Positions 59,992 through 64,000 of a DNA stretch of 64,000 nt are shown here, in pieces. Origin of the DNA: Streptomyces sp. NBC_00341 (lineage in GTDB: Bacteria; Actinomycetota; Actinomycetes; Streptomycetales; Streptomycetaceae); the NCBI RefSeq assembly GCF_041435055.1, contig NZ_CP108002.1:4712001-4776000 (forward strand), written 5' to 3'. The notes beneath the pieces are model-generated. The model did not search any database and had not been told where the DNA came from. It saw nothing but the letters and a program-made list of their open reading frames with translations. The translations under genes were made by a program, and so were the position numbers. The stretch's first letter is position 1; each line of letters opens with the position of its first letter.

Positions 59992-60402
59992 TCAGACGAG
60001 GAGCTTCGTCTTCGCCTGCTGGTACTCCTCGTCCGTGATCGCGCCCTTGTCCTTGAGGTCGGCGAGTTTCGCCAGGTCCTGCACGTGGTTGCCCTTCGTC
60101 GCGCCGCCGCCCGCGTCCGTTCCCGCGGCGTCTCTCACGTATGCCTTGAAGGCGGCATCCCGTTCCTTCGCCTCTTTCGCGTCACGTGCGCCCATGGACT
60201 TGCCGCGGGCGATCACGTAGATCAGGACGCCCACATACGGCAGCACCAGGGCCAGGACCAGCCAGCCCGCCTTGGCCCATCCGCCCAGGTCGTGGCTGCG
60301 GAAGATGTCCATGATCACGCGGAAGAGGAGGAACAGCCACATGATCCAGAGGAAGAACCAGAGCATGGTCCAGAAGAGGTTGAGCAAGGGGTAGTCGTCC
60401 AT
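59992..60402 (-). CDS. Small membrane protein with PLDc_N-like and SHOCT domains
   Basis: 136 residues. Two membrane segments (LFWTMLWFFLWIMWLFLLFR; WLVLALVLPYVGVLIYVIA) form a phospholipase-D-N-terminal-like hairpin without catalytic domain. The C-terminal SHOCT motif is DLAKLADLKDKGAITDEEYQ. Typical of stress-related actinobacterial membrane proteins with unknown partners. Converges on the MerR gene with about 70 bases between. Confidence 0.9.
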   Translation of the reverse strand: MDDYPLLNLFWTMLWFFLWIMWLFLLFRVIMDIFRSHDLGGWAKAGWLVLALVLPYVGVLIYVIARGKSMGARDAKEAKERDAAFKAYVRDAAGTDAGGGATKGNHVQDLAKLADLKDKGAITDEEYQQAKTKLLV

Positions 60403-60605
60403 CGTCCACTCCAGAGGGCCGCGTCGAATGGGTGAATACGAAATAATTCATACCATCGCATTTCGGACTTCGCGCGGTGGGTTCCGCACACGGTCCCGGC
60501 GGGGGAGAGGGGAGTACCGTGGACGTGTCGAGGGAGGCGTGGGCCTCCGGGAGGCGGTTCGCCTCGTGGCTGTGATGACGTGTCCGGGCAAGGATCTGCG
60601 GCGGT

Positions 60606-60833
60606 GTGCGCGTGCGCGCGGCGGATGACTCCGACCGCAGCCCGGTCGGAGCGGTCGGACGGGTCACCGTGCCGATCCCGCCGGACGGGGCGGGCGAAGT
60701 GCTGGTCGCCGTACGGGGCGGATCCGAGGCCTACACCGCTTGGTCGTCGACATCGATCGGCAGGGATGTACGCGTCGTGGTCGTCGACGCGGTCTCGGCG
60801 CGCACCGTGGTGGTGGAGCGACTGCCGTCCTGA
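60606..60833 (+). CDS. NfeD-like OB-fold protein, short
   Basis: 75 residues from GTG at 60,606. VGRVTVPIPPDGAGEVLVAV, RGGSEAYTAWSSTSIGRDVR and VVVVDAVSARTVVVERL match the C-terminal OB domain of NfeD proteins, which work with SPFH/flotillin proteins in the membrane. The membrane part of NfeD is absent. It is followed after 32 bases by the SPFH gene, so the pair is likely one operon. The ribosome site is weak and a slightly different start is possible. Confidence 0.72.
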   Translation: MRVRAADDSDRSPVGAVGRVTVPIPPDGAGEVLVAVRGGSEAYTAWSSTSIGRDVRVVVVDAVSARTVVVERLPS

Positions 60834-60865
60834 CCCGAGAAGTGACGTCTGACAGGAGTCCTCTC

Positions 60866-62113
60866 ATGTTGTTCTGGCACGTTCCCGCCCCCAACGAGGC
60901 GATGCTCATATCGGGTTCGAAGCGGCAGACGCAGGACACGCAGTTCCGGATCGTCACCGGCCACGGGAGCTTCGTCCTTCCGGTCAAGCAGAGGGCGCGG
61001 ATGCTGTCCCTCGCGCTCCGCGAGGCGGAGATCACCGAGGACTGCGTCACCCAGCAGGGCATCCGCCTCACGGTCCGGGCCGTCTCCGTCTTCAAGGTCG
61101 GTGACGACGCGGTGTCCATCGCCAACGCCGCGCGGCGCTTCCTGTCCGAGCAGAACCAGATGGAGGAGCTCGTCGGCCGGATCTTCGCCGGGCACCTGCG
61201 TTCCATCGTGGGCGGACTGACCGTGGAACAGATCATCCGGGAACGCAGCCGGGTCTCCCAGGAGGTCATCGCCGGCAGCCACGGTGAGATGGAGAAGCTC
61301 GGCATCGTCGTGGACGCCCTCCAGATCCAGGAGATCGACGATGCCACCGGGTACATCGACAACCTGGCCGCCCCGCACGCCGCCGCCGTCGCCGGACAGG
61401 CCCGGATCGCCCGCGCCAAGGCCGATCAGGAGGCAGCGGAACGCGAGCAGCAGGCCTCCGCGCTCAAGGCCGAGTACGAGCGGGACACCGCGATCAAGAG
61501 GGCCGGGTTCCTCGCGGAGACGGAGCAGTACAACGCCCGTGCCGCCCAGGCCGGGCCGCTCGCGCAGGCCAGGGCCTCGCACGAGGTCATCGACGAGCAG
61601 ACCGCGCTGGCGCAGCGCCAGGCGGGACTGGCCGCCCAGCGCCTGGAGGCGGAGGTCGGGCGCCCGGCGGACGCCGAGGCCTACCGGCAGCGCACGCTGG
61701 CCGAGGCCGCCCGTGACCAGGTGAAGTTCCAGGCGGACGGCAGCGCCTACGCCGAACGGACCCTCGCCCAGGCCCAGGCGGACGCCAATACGGCCCGCGC
61801 CGTGTCGCTGCGGGAGGGCAACCAGGAGCTCATCGCGGCCAACCGCATCGTGGAGAACCTGCCGGCGCTGGCCGATGCCGCCGCCCGTGGGATGTCGGGC
61901 GCCAGCCTCACCGTCCTCAACGGCACCGAGGGCGTCAACGAGATGGCGGCGGGCGTCGTCGGCCAGGGGCTGGCGATCCTTCAGTCGCTCCAGCGCGGTA
62001 CGGAGGCGGGGGCGGGCCCGGACCGCGGCGATACGGGAAACCGGACCGGGAACGAGGACCAGGGGCAGGACCGGGGCCAGGACCGGACGCCCCGCATCAC
62101 CGGCGCGGAGTGA
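60866..62113 (+). CDS. SPFH/flotillin-family protein
   Basis: 415 residues from ATG at 60,866 with AGGAG seven bases upstream. N-terminal SPFH domain (about 1-180): NEAMLISGSKRQTQDTQFRI, RGRIFAGHLRSIVGGLTVEQ-type segment and IIRERSRVSQEVIAGSHGEM, then a long Ala/Glu-rich coiled coil (about 190-330: RIARAKADQEAAEREQQASA). The C-terminus is disordered (DRGDTGNRTGNEDQGQDRG). Flotillins scaffold membrane microdomains. Unlike many, it has little N-terminal hydrophobic sequence, so it may attach peripherally. Confidence 0.9.
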   Translation: MLFWHVPAPNEAMLISGSKRQTQDTQFRIVTGHGSFVLPVKQRARMLSLALREAEITEDCVTQQGIRLTVRAVSVFKVGDDAVSIANAARRFLSEQNQMEELVGRIFAGHLRSIVGGLTVEQIIRERSRVSQEVIAGSHGEMEKLGIVVDALQIQEIDDATGYIDNLAAPHAAAVAGQARIARAKADQEAAEREQQASALKAEYERDTAIKRAGFLAETEQYNARAAQAGPLAQARASHEVIDEQTALAQRQAGLAAQRLEAEVGRPADAEAYRQRTLAEAARDQVKFQADGSAYAERTLAQAQADANTARAVSLREGNQELIAANRIVENLPALADAAARGMSGASLTVLNGTEGVNEMAAGVVGQGLAILQSLQRGTEAGAGPDRGDTGNRTGNEDQGQDRGQDRTPRITGAE

Positions 62114-62122
62114 CGCGGCGGG

Positions 62123-62545
62123 CTACTTCTCCAGTACGGAGGCGGAGCCGGCGGCAGAGGCAGGTACAGCTGCCTCGGCCGCGTCGGTTGCGTCGGCCGT
62201 CCCGACAGGCTCGGCAGGTGTGGCAGTCGTTGACGTCGAGAGCGCGGCAGCTGTCGCCGTCGTCGCCGCCTCCGCGCGTGCGGTCGAGGAGACCTTGCGG
62301 TGGTGCGCGAGGATTCCTATGAAACCTGCGAGGAAGCCGCTGACCAGGCCGGATACCGCGTGGTTGACCGCGTTGACGGATTCGCTGTCCGGCATTCCGA
62401 TGATCGCGTAGTTCACTCCCGCGCTCATCACCGCCCCGATCACTCCGCCGATCACGCCACTGATGACGGCACCGCGCAGCGGTGATGCCGGAGTGGCCGC
62501 AGGGGCGGAAGGGGAGGCAGGGACGGGCGTGAGCGGTGCGGTCAT
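62123..62545 (-). CDS. Small membrane protein, Ala-rich
   Basis: 140 residues. Two Gly-rich membrane segments: LRGAVISGVIGGVIGAVMSA and VNHAVSGLVSGFLAGFIGIL, flanked by Ala/Pro/Thr-rich termini. No known domain recognised. It converges on the SPFH gene with nine bases between stops, so a link to it is possible but unproven. Confidence 0.75.
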   Translation of the reverse strand: MTAPLTPVPASPSAPAATPASPLRGAVISGVIGGVIGAVMSAGVNYAIIGMPDSESVNAVNHAVSGLVSGFLAGFIGILAHHRKVSSTARAEAATTATAAALSTSTTATPAEPVGTADATDAAEAAVPASAAGSASVLEK

Positions 62546-62838
62546 CGGCGGAGGCCCTCCAGACAGGCTGCGATGAGAGACCGGGAGCAGCCTGCGGGCA
62601 CGACGAAACGCGCGCTCCGGGGGCCTGCTCGCACGGGCAGCCCACCGGTCCGGGGGATGCAGCAGATACCTTGCGGCAGAACACGGGTTCCCCGCAACAC
62701 CTTCTCGATTTCACCACGTTGAGGCTTCCGGCGCGGTCGGTGAGCGACAGTCCGGCCGGTGAGGAGTGCGGAGTGGCCGGCGAGATGCGCGGGGTGGTCA
62801 TGAGTGCGTCGAACATGCCGTAGAGTTGTGTTTACCGA
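62546..62838. other. Region between small membrane protein and initiator tRNA
   Basis: 293 bases with no gene. AT-rich GTAGAGTTGTGTTTACC at 62,820-62,836, with TAGAGT as possible -10, lies just before the tRNA and is the likely promoter for it. Confidence 0.45.
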
Positions 62839-62912
62839 CGCGGGGTGGAGCAGCTCGGTAGCTCGCTGGGCTCATAACCCAGAGGTCGCAGGTTCAAATC
62901 CTGTCCCCGCTA
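62839..62912 (+). tRNA. Initiator tRNA-Met (anticodon CAT)
   Basis: 74 bases. The anticodon stem has three G-C pairs (CTGGG-CTCATAA-CCCAG), and the first base C1 is not paired with T72, both marks of formyl-Met initiator tRNA. D arm GAGCAGCTCGGTAGCTC, T arm GCAGGTTCAAATCCTGT with one G-T-type pair. Confidence 0.95.
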
Positions 62913-62917
62913 CTGAA

Positions 62918-62958
62918 GAATCAGACCCGGCACGCATAGCGCGTGCCGGGTCTGATTC
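62918..62958 (+). terminator. Terminator of the initiator tRNA gene
   Basis: GAATCAGACCCGGCACGC / GCGTGCCGGGTCTGATTC: perfect 18-bp stem, loop ATAGC, six bases after the tRNA. Confidence 0.93.
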
Positions 62959-63093
62959 GTTTCCGTACGAGCCGCGCCGCGCGCGTCATCCCATTGGCCG
63001 TCGAGCACTCGCCCCGCGACCGTGCTCCGGGAAGTCTGGGAGTGGTGCGCGGTACCGTCCGCGGCCCTGAGCGCACCGGGCAGGAGAGCAAAG

Positions 63094-64000
63094 GTGGGGA
63101 AGCGGGAGCAGCGGCGGGGGACGCGCACCTACGAGGTCCGCAACCGCCGGTTCGTCCGGGTACTGCCCGGGGTGATGCTCATCGGCGGGCTGCTGTTCGA
63201 CTTCTTCACTCCGCCCGCCTTCACCGCTGTTCCCCTGTTCGCCGCGGCCCCGCTGATCGCCGCACCGTTCTTCTCGCGGGCCGGCACGATCCGGGTCGGG
63301 GCCGGTGCGCTGCTGTGCGTGGCCGCGCTGCGGCTCCACAGCGGAACGCTGATCCGGGTCGTGCCGTTCATCGAGCTGCTCACCGTCCTCACCGTCTCGG
63401 TCCTCGCGGTCTTCATCAACGGGGTCGTACGGCGCAGCAACGAGCAACTGGCCTCCGCCCGGGTCATCGCGGCGACCGCCATGCGCGCGGTGCTGCCGAC
63501 GCCGTCCGACCGGATCGGCGGGCTGTACGTGGCCGCGCGGTACGAGGCGGCGCAGGCGGACGAGTTCGTCGGCGGTGACCTGTTCTCGGTCACGGACACC
63601 CCGTACGGGGTGCGGCTGGTCGTCGGGGACGTGCGCGGCAAGGGCCTGGACGCGGTGGAGGCGGTGGCGGTGATCATCGGGGCGTTCCGGGAGGCCGCGG
63701 AGCAGGAGCGGTCACTGGAGGGGGTGGCCCAGCGCCTCGAGCGTGCGCTGGCGCGGGAATCGAGCAGGCGCGGCGGGCTCGACGCGGTGGAGGGGTTCGT
63801 CACCGCCGCGCTGGCGGAGATCCCGCAGGGCTCCGGCCGGGTGCGCGTCGTCAACCGCGGCCATCCCGAACCGCTGCTGCTGCACTCGGACGGGGCGCTG
63901 GAGCAGCTGCGGCCCACGCTGCCCGCGCTGCCCCTCGGGATGGATCTGGGCGTGTGGCCGGACCGCGCCGACGAGTGGGAGCTGCCCGCCGGGTCGACGC
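63094..64000 (+). CDS. SpoIIE/PP2C-type serine phosphatase, N-terminal part (window edge)
   Basis: 302 residues visible; the frame is open to the last base. Start GTG 63,094 with AGGAG seven bases upstream. After a basic N-terminus (KREQRRGTRTYEVRNRR) come three or four membrane segments (LPGVMLIGGLLFDFFTPPAF through LTVSVLAVFINGV), then the phosphatase domain with YEAAQADEFVGGDLFSVTDT, VRLVVGDVRGKGLDAVEAVA and RVVNRGHPEPLLL, keeping the metal-binding Asp residues. Such membrane phosphatases act on anti-anti-sigma factors in stress and development signalling in Streptomyces; the target here is unknown. Confidence 0.92.
   Translation, partial: MGKREQRRGTRTYEVRNRRFVRVLPGVMLIGGLLFDFFTPPAFTAVPLFAAAPLIAAPFFSRAGTIRVGAGALLCVAALRLHSGTLIRVVPFIELLTVLTVSVLAVFINGVVRRSNEQLASARVIAATAMRAVLPTPSDRIGGLYVAARYEAAQADEFVGGDLFSVTDTPYGVRLVVGDVRGKGLDAVEAVAVIIGAFREAAEQERSLEGVAQRLERALARESSRRGGLDAVEGFVTAALAEIPQGSGRVRVVNRGHPEPLLLHSDGALEQLRPTLPALPLGMDLGVWPDRADEWELPAGST

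Noticed and set aside
62804..63070. Open frame running through the initiator tRNA
   Set aside because: It spans the tRNA and its terminator and has no coding features.

Overview
The window is chromosomal DNA from a high-GC actinobacterium, almost certainly Streptomyces. It has very high GC with strong third-position bias and frequent GTG starts. It also carries the Streptomyces developmental regulator bldC, the second Lsr2 paralogue lsrL, valine dehydrogenase vdh, a Scr1-type XRE/DUF6879 pair and mycothiol-type enzymes. Gene order from purD to bldC matches what I remember of the Streptomyces core chromosome; this was not checked by alignment.

Left part (1-24,000): de novo purine synthesis genes all lie on the + strand but in separate islands: purD (cut by the window edge), purC, purS-purQ-purL (stop/start overlaps) and purF-purM. 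Between them sit a membrane protein with a degenerate M48-like domain, a dimethylformamidase-like protein, a two-component system plus ABC exporter on the - strand, three tRNA-Gly genes, lsrL, an MFS exporter/TetR pair and a mycothiol-dependent-isomerase-like protein. The two-component/ABC module lies between two perfect 125-bp copies of a tRNA-Gly gene with its terminator. A truncated M23 peptidase remains between purL and the MFS gene.

Middle (22,000-42,700): vdh, a conserved unknown gene, bldC with a structured leader, a tRNA-Asp gene, the giant RNA helicase hrpA, a thiol-redox pair (DsbA-like plus CcdA-like), a tRNA Glu-Asp-Phe operon, a metallophosphoesterase, a minimal zinc peptidase, a DEAD-box helicase with an RGD/G-rich tail, a VCBS-repeat secreted protein and an APC permease.

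Accessory part (42,755-57,200): a 65-bp exact direct repeat of the 3' part of tRNA-Lys (42,784-42,848 and 47,949-48,013) bounds a 5.2-kb segment. It holds a flavoprotein, a frameshifted XRE regulator, an ATPase-MurA half fusion broken into a truncated serine hydrolase, and two genes of unknown function. No integrase is visible, so this looks like an eroded or non-autonomous integrated element. Beyond it lie a TPR protein, a class F sortase and a DUF4331 surface protein in one operon, divergent from a HoxN/NixA-type metal transporter with a His-rich loop. Next come a run of small Cys-rich proteins and an XRE/DUF6879 operon.

Right part (57,200-64,000): a DinB protein, a serine hydrolase carrying an in-frame hexanucleotide microsatellite, a MerR-like regulator behind a roughly 650-nt hairpin-rich leader, a SHOCT membrane protein, an NfeD-like/SPFH pair, initiator tRNA-Met and the start of a SpoIIE-type phosphatase that runs off the end. 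The most interesting candidates are the DUF4331-sortase-TPR/metal transporter module, the MerR leader and the tRNA-Lys element.
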